Assembly (NCBI GenBank): GCA_031216915.1
Contig: CM062292.1
Coordinates: 69,118,790 to 69,182,789 of the forward strand
Reading direction: 5' to 3'
Length of the DNA: 64,000 bases
Source of the DNA: Pictodentalium vernedei
Lineage: Eukaryota; Mollusca; Scaphopoda; Dentaliida; Dentaliidae
A program made the position numbers and the translations under genes. Of this stretch, positions 1-10,100 are shown one piece after another. How positions within the stretch are numbered: the stretch's first letter is position 1; every line of letters begins with the position of its first letter. Below the pieces are notes generated by a model. It ran no database searches. It was not told where the DNA came from and saw nothing but the letters and a program-made list of their open reading frames with translations.

Positions 1-95
1 GACTACACCCATATAGTGCCCACTGAGGTGGTGTAGTTCCCTACGCTTCATGTCAGGAACTACACAACCTCACAGGGCACTATATTGGAGTAGTC
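1..95. repeat. Fold-back repeat at window start
   Basis: GACTAC at the first base pairs with GTAGTC at 90-95, and GTGTAGTTCC (31-40) pairs with GGAACTACAC (56-65), leaving a loop at 41-55. The stem has a few mismatches. It looks like a small fold-back MITE; the left flank lies outside the window, so a target duplication cannot be tested. Confidence 0.6.
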
Positions 96-1022
96 AACGA
101 CAAGACATGCACGAATCCTTATATGATATCGAACACCCATCAAGAAAAACATCTGTCCGATTTGTTAATCTATTACCAAGGTAGCAGCTCTACCAACCAG
201 CGTTATATGGAAAAAAATACGAAACGGTAACTTGGATTATTGATAGGAGTAGAAGACAAATTTTGAATCGGTCGGCAAGGGTAAACAAAACATTTCCCCC
301 AAACGGAACTGTGTATTCTAGAATCGCGCAACTCGCGAATGACAGCTAAAATTTTGGAAATTTGACAATGCAGTTTGATAATTTCCACACATTTGTCACA
401 CATATACATTACCGAATGGGTCAGTACGGGATACAAAACTCTGAAGATTCAATTGAATTCCATTATTTATTCGTTGACTGCCCAAAACATACAATTAAAT
501 AGCGAAATAATATGAGCAGCAAAACAAATGATTTTTCATATCCGGACGTGTTCTCATGAAAGTTGTACCCAGGTATGGATCATTCTCTTCGAAACGAAAT
601 ATGGATCATCTTCTCAAAGAATGAAATTAACGCCTCGGAAAATGTGACTTCAACAATGGAAAAGCAATACATTTTTCCACAATGATTTCTTTCGGGGTAG
701 TTTTGTGGATGTTGTGCCTCTGTGACTTGATATTTAAATTTAGCCTGATTAGTTTTATTCGCCCAGTAAGAAAAGAAAACTGATGTAGCAGTGTGCTAAA
801 AATAGAAAACGTGTAGTGCGTGGGTATAGTGCCTGGTCAGTTCTGTGAATGCAAACTACACGAAATATGGGGGCAGCATTCGTCCAATCGGGAGCCTAGA
901 AGGTCACGTGAGATATAATATTCTATTCTAGTAAATAGAGATCATTAACAAATTCCTAACCTCTACACTGGGATACATATACATGGTATAACGTAAATAG
1001 ATATTAAAATTTCAACTGCATA
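96..1022. other. No recognisable feature
   Basis: AT-rich sequence. The short open frames here have no recognisable domain or coding bias. A piece near 175-200 resembles the reverse complement of a tRNA A-box region, but nothing more of a tRNA is present. Confidence 0.5.
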
Positions 1023-1264
1023 TACTGAATGAAGAGAGTGGATTACATCTTAATCGCAGCGCCATATATTCTCCACTTCAAAAGTACTTATAATTGTTCA
1101 TAATAACACTTGCAAACTTTCTTCACATGGACCACCAGGTGCAACCCAGTGGGCCATGTGATGGAAGTTTGCAAGTTCTTGTGTTTTGTCTTCAGAAATT
1201 GTAAATAATTACTAAGTGAAAAATCTATCCCACCGCGATTTAGTTGTAATCCACTCTCCACATA
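1023..1264. mobile_element. MITE, GGAGAGTGGATT family, copy 1
   Basis: The ends are inverted: GAGAGTGGATTACA on the left and TGTAATCCACTCTCC on the right, followed inside by TTAATCGC / GCGATTTAG. The middle (about 1108-1182) forms a hairpin from CTTGCAAACTT to AAGTTTGCAAG. A second copy with the same ends is at 21100-21293. The TA-type ends suggest a Tc1/mariner-like non-autonomous element (inference). Confidence 0.7.
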
Positions 1265-1430
1265 CAGTTAAAACTAGAAGTCCTGTCACACTATTGTGCA
1301 CTATTCTGTAAAAATTGCGCACTGGATAAGTGCACTCCAGTCCCTGTCAATACCACAAGAAATACATGCAAACTTTCATCACATGGACCACCGGATGCAA
1401 CGCGGTTGGCCATGTGAGCACATGATCGTT
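1263..1430 (+). mobile_element. Fragment of AACTAGAAGTCC MITE fused to a hairpin piece
   Basis: It begins with TACAGTTAAAACTAGAAGTC, the left end of the MITE family seen in full at 13650-13968. It then departs into a partial copy of the hairpin found inside the 1023-1264 MITE (CATGCAAACTTTCATCACAT). Probably a chimeric or eroded copy. Confidence 0.55.
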
Positions 1431-1923
1431 CCATGACTTAATATCAATGTAAATAAATTGAGTAACGTATTGAGTTCCAACAGAAGGAATTGTGAGTCAC
1501 ATTTGCTTTTATTATTATATCATAATTCTGTGCCAATTTAAAGATAACAGTCGCCGACTCGACGAGTACAGAGGAGTACAGATTACAATTGTAGCAAGAC
1601 AAACAAAAATGTTCTAGTATCTGTTTATCAGAGCTCAAAATAAGCAGTGTCGCATTGCTTTTTGCTATGCAAAACTTGCAAAAAGCTACACAATGTTCAA
1701 TTATGTATAGCATTTTACGATACAAGATAACCAACTGCAGACTATTAGGCTGCAGTTGATTATCTTGTATTGCAAAATGTAAATGAAAATGTGCAAACAA
1801 ATTTGAGAACTAGTTCACTGATGCTTTACTTCTGATTGTGGAATATTCCAGGCATAACTCAGATTAACTCTCCATCAAGCATCATTAGCAACTTCATATG
1901 TAAGATCCATTTTGAGAACTCTA
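1431..1923. other. Unassigned AT-rich stretch with one hairpin
   Basis: A strong hairpin lies at about 1705-1780: ATACAAGATAACCAACTGCAG pairs, with small mismatches, with CTGCAGTTGATTATCTTGTAT. Part of 1620-1690 is weakly inverted relative to 2390-2440, so an older element may flank the next MITE. No gene is seen. Confidence 0.4.
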
Positions 1924-1927
1924 TTAA

Positions 1928-2149
1928 CCCTTTACCCAACGCAGACGATATCAAAATTTATTATTTTAAATATTTTTAAAATTTTTTCAAAAAATTTCAA
2001 CAAAACCATATCATGTGACCCCTCTTTGGAACGAGCTCGATGGGCTCGTTCCAAAGAGGGGGTCACATGATATGGTTTTGTTGAAATTTTTCGAAAATTA
2101 ATATTTTTTCAACTGCTGAATTTGCATATTACACGGGCGATTCGTTGGG
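1928..2149. mobile_element. Palindromic TTAA MITE, copy 1
   Basis: The left end is TTAA then CCCTTTACCCAACG. The right end has CGTTGGGTAAAG but has lost the last bases. The central palindrome runs CATATCATGTGACCCCTCTT to its complement, with a GAGCTC-rich turn. TTAA targets and CCC-starting ends are typical of the piggyBac superfamily, so this is classed as piggyBac-type non-autonomous by inference. Other copies: 6911, 18872, 20426, 25490, 28188, 43190, 45755, 49900, 50860, 55687 and 57538. Confidence 0.8.
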
Positions 2150-3099
2150 TAAAGCCAACCAAGACGTCATTTGAAAATATCCAAGTCCACGCAATTCTTA
2201 AAGGCAGTTCAGTTAAAAAAAAAACATAGTAAATGTTTCATGTGTTGCAGATCATTTGGAAATGCACAAAAATGGATGGAAACTATTCTCTCTACTTAGA
2301 AGAATTCAATACAAAGCAGCATAACATAACTCTGGTATACAAAAATAGCTATGTAATGTTTACGAAGTGCTATTCATTGTTTGGAAATGTGCAGCATTTT
2401 GCTACGCAAAGAAAAAAAGTTATTTTGAGCACTGCTGTTTATTATATTACAATCATATATTAGTTTTTGACAACTGAATTGGAGGAAATTCTTCAATAAA
2501 ATATCGAAGGAATAAATATAACAAAACTGCGCCATGGATTCAAAATTTTGAATACCCCTTGATGTATTCAAATTGAATCAAATCTCATGGAAGATTTGAA
2601 TCCAAATCAAATCTCAAAGCTTCTCAGGGGCCTACCAGGCTACACAAGGACTATAGACTGACAACCATTGAGCCAACAAAACGATGAATTGAGAAGATGG
2701 ACCAGTCACAGATTTGAGTCAGAACTTAGGAAATTTAGTCAGCTGATTGGAAACGTCAAGAGAATTTGCAAATAGGAAAATTGCTTTGGCTCTGCCGGTT
2801 ACTGCAAATGATTGCCAGTCACAGCCTGAAAATCTGATCATGGGTTGAAAATTCTCATCAACTGATCTGAAAAGTTAAAAATATGCAGAAAATTGATTTC
2901 TTTAAATTTCCAACTATTGGAATTAATGGCTTTGAATTTCCAACTATACTCTCCCAAAAAAGAAAGTGTGCATGCTAAAAAATAACACTAAAAAAAGATA
3001 TATATCATTTTCATTCATGCAAATTTTATTCAATCACAGATGAATCAATTTGTGATCAAAATGAGAAATTTCATTATGCTACGACGAATACTCTTGGTG
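2150..3099. other. No recognisable feature
   Basis: AT-rich sequence with two short open frames without domains. It contains near-repeated phrases (AATTTCCAACTAT near 2907 and 2938) also found near 46225-46270, so it may be an old dispersed repeat. Confidence 0.4.
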
Positions 3100-3960
3100 C
3101 CATGGAGAGTCAAAGACACTAAGGGTCAAACACAAAAGTCACACACTCAATATCTGGTATGACCTCCACCTGCATCGACTACTGCTGTGCATCTACACCT
3201 CATGGAAGCAAACAAGTTAGCATGGAAGTGTTGTGGTATGTTGTTCCATATTCTGATAAGCTGTCTTTGGAGTTCCACAAGCGTTGATGGTGCATGGGGA
3301 AGCCGGCGTAGCTGACGTTTCATTTCGTCCCATACGTGCTCAATGGGTGAGATATCGGGCGAATTTGCGGGCCAGGGAAGAACATCCACTTGTTGTTGCT
3401 GCAGATACTGTTGAACAACACGAGCTGCATGGGGTGGCGTTGTCCTGCTGTAGAATGATGCCGGGGCCATGACGTAACGTCAAAATCGGACGAATTTCAG
3501 GTCTTCGAGGACGTAAGTCATATTCTCTCAGCCGGTTGATTACTGTTTGAGGATGTATCCATCTCAGGTTAGGGATGTTCTTGGCTGTCGTCGTTGCCAT
3601 TTGTTGCCGGTTCCGGAGATGGACGACACAGATATACCGATCTTGTGCAGGGGTGGTAACTCGGAGTCTCCCGGAGCGGGGTCGGTCTCGAACGTCATCA
3701 TGTTGTGCATGTCGATGGACTAGCCTGTCTACAGTGTTACGGTGGCGGTTCAAATGCTGGGCAACCTCTCTGTGTGTTCTGCCAGCTCTAATCATACCCA
3801 GGGCAAGGAGACGTTGATTCATTGTCAATCTTTTGGCATGCTAATGTGGAGTCGTTTTAACAGCAGTGCAAGTTTGAATGTGAACGATAGGAAGGCCTTA
3901 CTTTAGTGTTTAAATACCCAAGGATTCACACTGCTGCATGAATTTTCAGACTCTCCACGT
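3100..3960 (-). mobile_element. Tc1-like DNA transposon relic
   Basis: This holds a minus-strand Tc1-family transposase remnant. Short inverted ends are suggested by TGGAGAGTC near 3103 and GACTCTCCA near 3950, but the exact termini and TA duplication are not certain. The element is about 0.86 kb, whereas Tc1-like elements are usually 1.3-1.7 kb, consistent with the internal deletion in the transposase. Confidence 0.65.
3147..3828 (-). pseudogene. Tc1-like transposase, internally deleted and frameshifted
   Basis: The N-terminal part (start Met at 3828) has the paired helix-turn-helix layout of Tc1 transposases: a first HTH around residues 5-45, a basic linker with RPRSGR, and a second HTH around residues 60-110. 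The C-terminal part has the DNATP segment carrying the second catalytic Asp and the SPDISPIEHVWDEMKRQL block carrying the final Glu. At the RPILTLRH to GPGII junction the expected ~90 residues with the first catalytic Asp are missing. The reading frame changes near DNATP, so the last ~90 residues are read in another frame and end at 3147. It cannot encode an active enzyme. Family assignment is firm; the host donor is unknown. Confidence 0.85.
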
Positions 3961-4457
3961 GCAAAACATGCCTTTTCACAAACGTGCAGCATGTCATTTA
4001 ACGTTCATGCAATTTTAACGGGGAAAGCTGCTTTTGTGTTCAGTATAACTTATTCATGAACAGGTTAACACTCTTTACACCTACAAAATTATTTTTTTGG
4101 AGTTTGATCAATTTCTGCAATGCACACTTTCTTTTTTGGGCGAGTATATTAAAAATTATGATGGTTATTAGGTGAGGGGAGTGACAACCCCTACCCCCCT
4201 CCCTCCCCCCGTCCCCCCATGTTGCTGGTTGCATGGATGGAGGAGACGTGGATTCTCGACCAATTGGAATTATCTCATTGTAAGTTGCACAGTGCCATGA
4301 AAAAATACTCTTTACTCTGATTTTACACAACTTAAGATTCAGTAATGACCATTTTTGAATCGGCCAAATTTAAATAGTGCACACTTGCGAGATGATCAAA
4401 CTATTTATGGACTCTGCACTTTTTGGAAACAATCATACATGAAATATGTACCTTTAT
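3961..4457. other. No recognisable feature
   Basis: AT-rich, with a C-rich run near 4190-4218. No gene or known repeat recognised. Confidence 0.4.
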
Positions 4458-4740
4458 CATATGACTCGTCCGTTTTGTTCATTTTAAAACATTTGATATT
4501 TTGTTTTCATATTAATCAGTGATAAATAAAGCCTTCCGTCAATTTCATTGGTCAATATCAAAACTAGGCAATTTGATTGGCTGAACAAAATACAATTGGG
4601 TCATATTTGCATAATTTCAGTAGGGAGAATTTACGTTATCTGTCCTATTTAGGGTGGGTTATATTGTATTAATCTTTTACCTACAAGAAAAACACCATTC
4701 ATTTTTTTTGACCCCCTCATTGGAACGAGGAACGGGTTTA
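4458..4740 (+). mobile_element. CATATGACTCGTCCG repeat, copy 1
   Basis: From CATATGACTCGTCCG to GTATTAATCTTTTACCT (about 240 bp) it matches 47689-47893, where the same sequence starts at a TTAA site. It is followed by GACCCCCTCATTGGAACGAG, the core motif of the palindromic TTAA MITEs. Here the left flank is TTAT, so the target duplication has decayed or the copy is truncated. Confidence 0.6.
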
Positions 4741-5034
4741 TGTCCAATAATTTTGTCCAGAATTATGGCACTTTTTCATCCTTTCGACTTAGAAAATTTT
4801 TTGCGACCTCTATATTGAATTCACTGCATGTTGGATTTGAAAACCGCTTATTTGATCAAATCATAATTTTAGGGGTTACTTGTGACGCTAGCCAATTTAG
4901 TCTGGTCGTCATGACATTATGCCATGTTTTGTGTTGCTGTTGTTTAAAGTTTGTGCATTGGAAGTCAGTAGGAAAAAACGGTTCATGGACGAATTGAGAG
5001 TTTTTTACCTATTTAATAAATGTGTTATTTTTAG
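4741..5034. other. Unassigned
   Basis: Possibly the rest of the element starting at 4458. It has a short open frame but no recognisable domain. Confidence 0.3.
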
Positions 5035-5036
5035 TA

Positions 5037-5466
5037 CAGTGGAACCCTGTTAATTGAATAGCAACTTTGTCAATGAAAATTATTCAGTTAACAGGAGTAT
5101 TCAATTAATAGGGATCGTGTCACATTCCTATATTCTGGAGATAAACTTAGCATTTATTCTATTATATCTTGTTTGACAGAGCTCCATGAGCTCTGTCAAA
5201 CAAGATATAACAGATTAATTGCCTGTACTGGATGTCCTGAGGCCAAATAGGTCTATAAACAAAGGAAAAGTGGGGGAGAGTCAGTGTAATTTTTCGACAG
5301 GTTATAAGATTTTTTATTCAATTAACAGGAGTTTACTCTATAACCTATATTCAATTAACAGGTAAAATTTGTACTGGAGGTATGATAAAAGGTTTTGTGT
5401 TGTGAAATTATATTCAATTAACAGGATTATTTAGTTAAGAGATATCAAATTAAGTGGGCTCCACTG
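5037..5466 (+). mobile_element. TA-target MITE with TTAATTGAATA motifs, copy 1
   Basis: Starts after TA with CAGTGGAACCCTGTTAATTG and ends near GTGGGCTCCACTG. A central palindrome (about 5165-5213) uses ATCTTGTTTGACAGAGCTC and its complement. The motif ATTCAATTAACAGG and its complement recur about six times inside. Other copies are 23998-24398 and 41389-41817. The CAGTGG ends and TA target point to Tc1/mariner (inference). Confidence 0.8.
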
Positions 5467-5612
5467 AAATAATAATGCACTGACTTGACTCCACCACAGT
5501 GCTCTCTGATTTACATTATTACCCCGTATTATGTATAGATCTAGCACTGATTAAAATGAGTTGTAATTCAAAATAAATTGGGAAAGAAATTCTGATTTAC
5601 GCTTTTTTGTGA

Positions 5613-6577
5613 TACTGTAAAAACAGAAAAGTTCGTTGGGGATTCAATTTAGTGGTTTTCGTGGGTGAGAAAAAGCCACGAAATTAAATCACAACGAAAT
5701 TTATGCCCACGACACCTCCATCTATGACGAAAATATCTCAATCCTCCGTGATGAAAAATGGTATTTCAGAATGACGAAATTGCTGACCAACTACATTTTA
5801 ATAGCCAGAACAAATTAATCACACTAAAATTTTATTTATGAAAGAAAATGAACATACATTCAAATAGTATTGCTAGTAAACTAAACACGATTAAATGAAC
5901 ACATGGACAACACAGTAGATTTCATTTTATCACAAACTGTCATCACATCATTTAATTAGCGACAATGAGTCCAATGGAATATTTATTTATCTAAAACTTC
6001 CGCTATGCCCGCAAGGCGAAAGCCATTCACAATACAGTCTTTGTCTTACGACGCTTGATCAAAAGCCGATAATACCCAGTTGCCATGAATAAGTTTTATG
6101 TGGCTCATGCATAAGACTATTTTGACATCTTCAACTGGCTTCCCCTTTGACACAAGCATTGACACTTCATTGACGTACCATTTGATAAAGTTTTGTTTGA
6201 CCACGCCTTTTAATTTCCTGTTCACCGTTCTATCACAAGGTTGATGTTCCTCTGTGCTACATTCCAGAACGAAACCCATGACCGCTTTTATAATACTACT
6301 AATGTTCCTATTGTGTTAGTTATTAAATAGGTTTCACACCATTTAATAGAGGTGGACACTTACTAGAAGTCATTTTGGGCGTTAATCACACACAGGACAA
6401 TATTGCTGGCTTCTTCCATTAATGGTGTTTTCATACAAGAGCACATTATGCTCAGAAGCGGCGCCATCATATTGATGTTTTCAAATCGGCTGACCACGAA
6501 ATTAAATCCCCACGAAAATGCCTGAATTCACAAAACCACGAAAATTTAACCCCACAAAACGTTCTGCTTTTACAGTA
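5613..6577 (-). mobile_element. Non-autonomous pogo/Tigger-like transposon
   Basis: Ends are inverted: TACTGTAAAAACAGAA on the left and TTCTGCTTTTACAGTA on the right, with extended subterminal similarity (CACGAAATTAAATC motifs on both sides). It is about 965 bp with TA at both edges. It carries a remnant of a DDE transposase on the minus strand. Size and partial coding content suggest a deletion derivative of a larger element. Confidence 0.75.
6046..6279 (-). pseudogene. C-terminal remnant of pogo/Tigger-type transposase
   Basis: The 77-residue frame includes HQPCDRTVNRKLKGVVKQN followed by FIKWYVNE. This resembles the stretch after the second catalytic Asp in CENP-B/jerky/Tigger DDE transposases, where family members read like LQPLDVGVNKPFK..YEKW. 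The N-terminal DNA-binding half and the other catalytic residues are absent within the element. The assignment is from motif resemblance only. Confidence 0.5.
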
Positions 6578-6906
6578 GGTCAGGCTAGGTTGTAGAAAGA
6601 GTTTTGCATTTGATCAAGTATTTTTATGAAGGTTATTCCTATTTTTTGGTAATAAGATGATTTAAAATCATATTAATGTGATGGGCTATTGTAGCAGAAT
6701 GAATACTATCATTGTTGGATCAGTGGGCTTGGCATCTCCAAATGAGCCTACTCTAAATCTTGATTTAATATAATAGGAAGATACCAAAATCAAAACATAA
6801 CCCAAGTGTTTTTCTCCTCCCCCCCCCCCCCCTCCCAAAAAAAAAAAAATAAACTACGAATTTCATTTACCGTCCAGTCCTATTTTAATTTGTGCCTGTG
6901 TTTTAA
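6578..6906. other. Intergenic; poly-C/poly-A run
   Basis: AT-rich. A homopolymer block of C then A lies at about 6820-6850. No gene seen. Confidence 0.4.
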
Positions 6907-6910
6907 TTAA

Positions 6911-7135
6911 CCCTTACCCAACATAGAGAATATCAAAATTTATTATTTTAATTATTATTTTTTTTTTTAAATTTTCCCCCAAAATTCAACAAAACCATAT
7001 CATGTGATACCTTCATTGGAACGAGTTCGATGAGCTCGTTGCAATGAGGGGCCTTATGGTATGGTTTTGTTGAAATATTTTGAAAAACTTATTTTTTTCA
7101 ACTGGGTGGATGTGGGCGATTCGTTAGGTAAAGGG
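6911..7135. mobile_element. Palindromic TTAA MITE, copy 2
   Basis: TTAA at 6907-6910 and 7136-7139 flank CCCTTACCCAAC and GTTAGGTAAAGGG. The palindrome centre is near 7030. It sits immediately upstream of the zinc-finger exon, so an open frame from an ATG at 7061 runs from this MITE through the splice site into the exon by chance. Confidence 0.85.
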
Positions 7136-7160
7136 TTAAGGAAAGTTAATTTGTTTGATA

Positions 7161-7183
7161 AACTTTTCCTTTTTGTATTTCAG
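7161..7183 (+). promoter_or_regulatory. 3' splice acceptor of the zinc-finger exon
   Basis: A pyrimidine-rich tract AACTTTTCCTTTTTGTATTT is followed by CAG at 7181-7183. The exon then opens in frame at 7184 (phase 0). This fits a metazoan acceptor and explains why the frame upstream, inside the MITE, need not be coding. Confidence 0.75.
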
Positions 7184-10100
7184 GTTGAAAGCATTCATGG
7201 TGTAAAAGAATCACATGTACATTCCAGTTGTGCAGCAAAGTCGGACCTTCCAGTACAATCTGCTTTCTTTACTACTTCACAAGCCCCAATCTATTATAAA
7301 ATTGGACACAGACAGAATACTTGCCATCAGCACAATTCATCAGTAAGACCTTTAAGGGAAAATCTGTCACATTTAAATGTCAGTGACTATTTGGTTAAAG
7401 GCCATGATAAAATTGCTCACAACTGTCATGGTGGCAGGGTTCTTCGAGATGACAGATATCCAACACATAATATACCAAGCAGAAGAAAGTTGCATTCCTC
7501 TTCACACAGCTGTCCAAGTTTGGCATTATGTGGACAAACAATCACATCTCCAGAGTTTGGAGAGGAAGAAAACAATGCACCCACAAACTTCATTCAGTGT
7601 TCTCTATCCTCCAAACAAAATAATGAATCAGCATGCAGTATGTACAAACCTACCATCTCACCTCTATCATCAAGTATCAAAAGTCGAGTGAATGAACGTT
7701 TAGAGGAAGCAAATGTTGAAAGTGCAGTTAAATACTCTCAGCAGTATCAAAACACATCTGCTCCAGGATGTCACATGGATTCATTGTATAAACGTGGACC
7801 TAACTTTTCACATCTTAATCATCAGGGCACAAAGCATTTCTATGGAGGGGATAAATTACATGACCACATTACATGTGCAAAGCATTTAGGTAATAGCTTC
7901 AACTCTCTCACAAAATCCTGCCCAGAGCAACATGAAACTGAAAATGTTGTGAAAATCATAGATTTACAATCAAATAGCAGTCAAAATCATTTGAAAGTCA
8001 CAACACTCAGTTCACGTACATCCAAGTATACAAATCCCAACCTAGCAAAAAACTTCAGTGATTTTCCATTACATTGCAAACAAATAGAACAGGATGTTTC
8101 ATTTGTAAATTCACCAGCATGTGGTAACAGGGAACGTATCAGTGACTGGAACAATCATACAAAAAATAATATGTGTTCAAATAACACACATTATCAATGT
8201 GATAGACTAATACCAGTGACAGATATATATTATGCTGCACCCTATTCTTATGAATCAGTAAACTACAAAATTTCAAATTCTAGACATTATTACAATTTGA
8301 ATGTTCCAAGAATAACTATGAATTATTTAAGGGAGGTAGGCATTAACTCAATGAATGAGAACACACCACATGGTTTGGTTCCATCTGAACAACTCTACTG
8401 TCCAGTTAACACTACTAGTGTTGGAAAAGACATGCCGATTATCAACTCAGGAATCAATCTCAATGTATTTAACACATCAAATATTGATATGCCACTTTCA
8501 ACTTGTGGCACATTATGGAAAGATCCAATCACAATTCAGAATTCACTGTGTAATGCACATGAAATTGAGAGAAGGAAAGAGAATTTATGCTGTACTTCAG
8601 CTGTGAAACATCCAAGTTATTCATTACAAAAGGATTTACCCTCACAGTCTTCTTCTTCTTCAAATAGTTTTGAAGCCTTAAACTTACATCAATTAAATGT
8701 TAAGAACAATGCATTGACATCTACACAAGATATTGATATATTATGCAATAGACAATTTCAGGTGCCTACTAATAAATCACAAATTTCGGAGCACAGTCAT
8801 AATGCTCAGAACACAAGTTATATCTCTAGTCAAAATGATTCAGTGCAACATTCACATCCAACAAACAATAAAATTAACAAGTTTGAAAACTTTCAGAGGA
8901 GGTTAAGTGAAACGAAGCATCCAGAAATCAGGTTCAAAACAAAAGTGCTTCCGACTTCATTAGTTCCAGTTGTACCGGATGGAATGAAAAGAAGCCAATG
9001 CCTCGAATGCTCCATTGCACAAGAAATTAAAACTACAGAGAATATGACAAATTACAGAGTAGAAAACAAAAGAACTGCTGACCTTATCACTAATACTAAT
9101 GAGGAAACAAATTCAAGAGAAACAAAAAACCATGCACAACAAGGGAGTTTGAGTGATATAGAATTCAATAATATGTCAGTCATTCTAAATGATTTCACTA
9201 AGACAAATTGTGATTTTGTAAATGACTCGAACATAATTTTCCAAAGTAAGCCTGTAAAGGATTTGTGTAATAGTGAGAGTATCAAACAGACAAAAAGAAG
9301 AATGGAGACTGACGATCAAGTTCCAAGGGTTCGAAGAATGGAGACTGACGATCAAGTTCCAAGGGTTCGAAGAATGGAGACTGACAATCAAGTTCCAAGG
9401 GTTCGAAGAATGGAGACTGATGATCAAGTTCCAAGGGTTCAAATAACTGCATGCTCTCAAAATGATGGTGTGTCCCAATTGCTACATGTAATGGATTCAA
9501 ATAATGTAAGCCAGGCTACTTCAAAAATTGGAAGGAGCACTTTCTTAGCTAAGTTGAGAACATGTAAAACATTTGGGATTGAAAAGAAAAAAAATACTGA
9601 AAATATGTATAACCATCAGGGAAAGAAGTCGAAAGATCAGATCTGTCATGGACTGAAGAATCAAGAGACTGCAGGTAGTTCAAATAATAGTCAGTCCTCT
9701 CCTGTATCTGATTCAAAAAGAGTAAGGCTAAGTAGTCCAGAGAGATCAAAGAATATTTGTTCTACTGAAAGTTCATATAGCAAAAAAGCGAAAAGAATAA
9801 AAGACCTTGGGAAACAGATGTTAAACAATCAAGATATTAACATATGCAAGCGAAAAGACAGCAATGCTAATTCCCTTTCTCCACCTATTTCCAGTTGTAA
9901 AAGTCAAGTTAATCAAGGAAGTAAACATTCTTGTGTAATTAAAAAACCTTCTAAAAGACAGAGAAAGAAATTTAAAGATACTTACCATCAAGTGCTAACT
10001 AGTCAAAAGAGCATGTGTACTCAATATAATAATGGTGATCATAATTCGTTACATGTGCGTAATTCATGTAACATTAAGCAGATTTGTCGAAGAAGTACAA

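Noticed and set aside
7061-7183. ATG at 7061 as the true start of the zinc-finger protein
   Set aside because: It lies inside a TTAA MITE whose other copies show the same bases out of any gene context, and a good splice acceptor ends at 7183.
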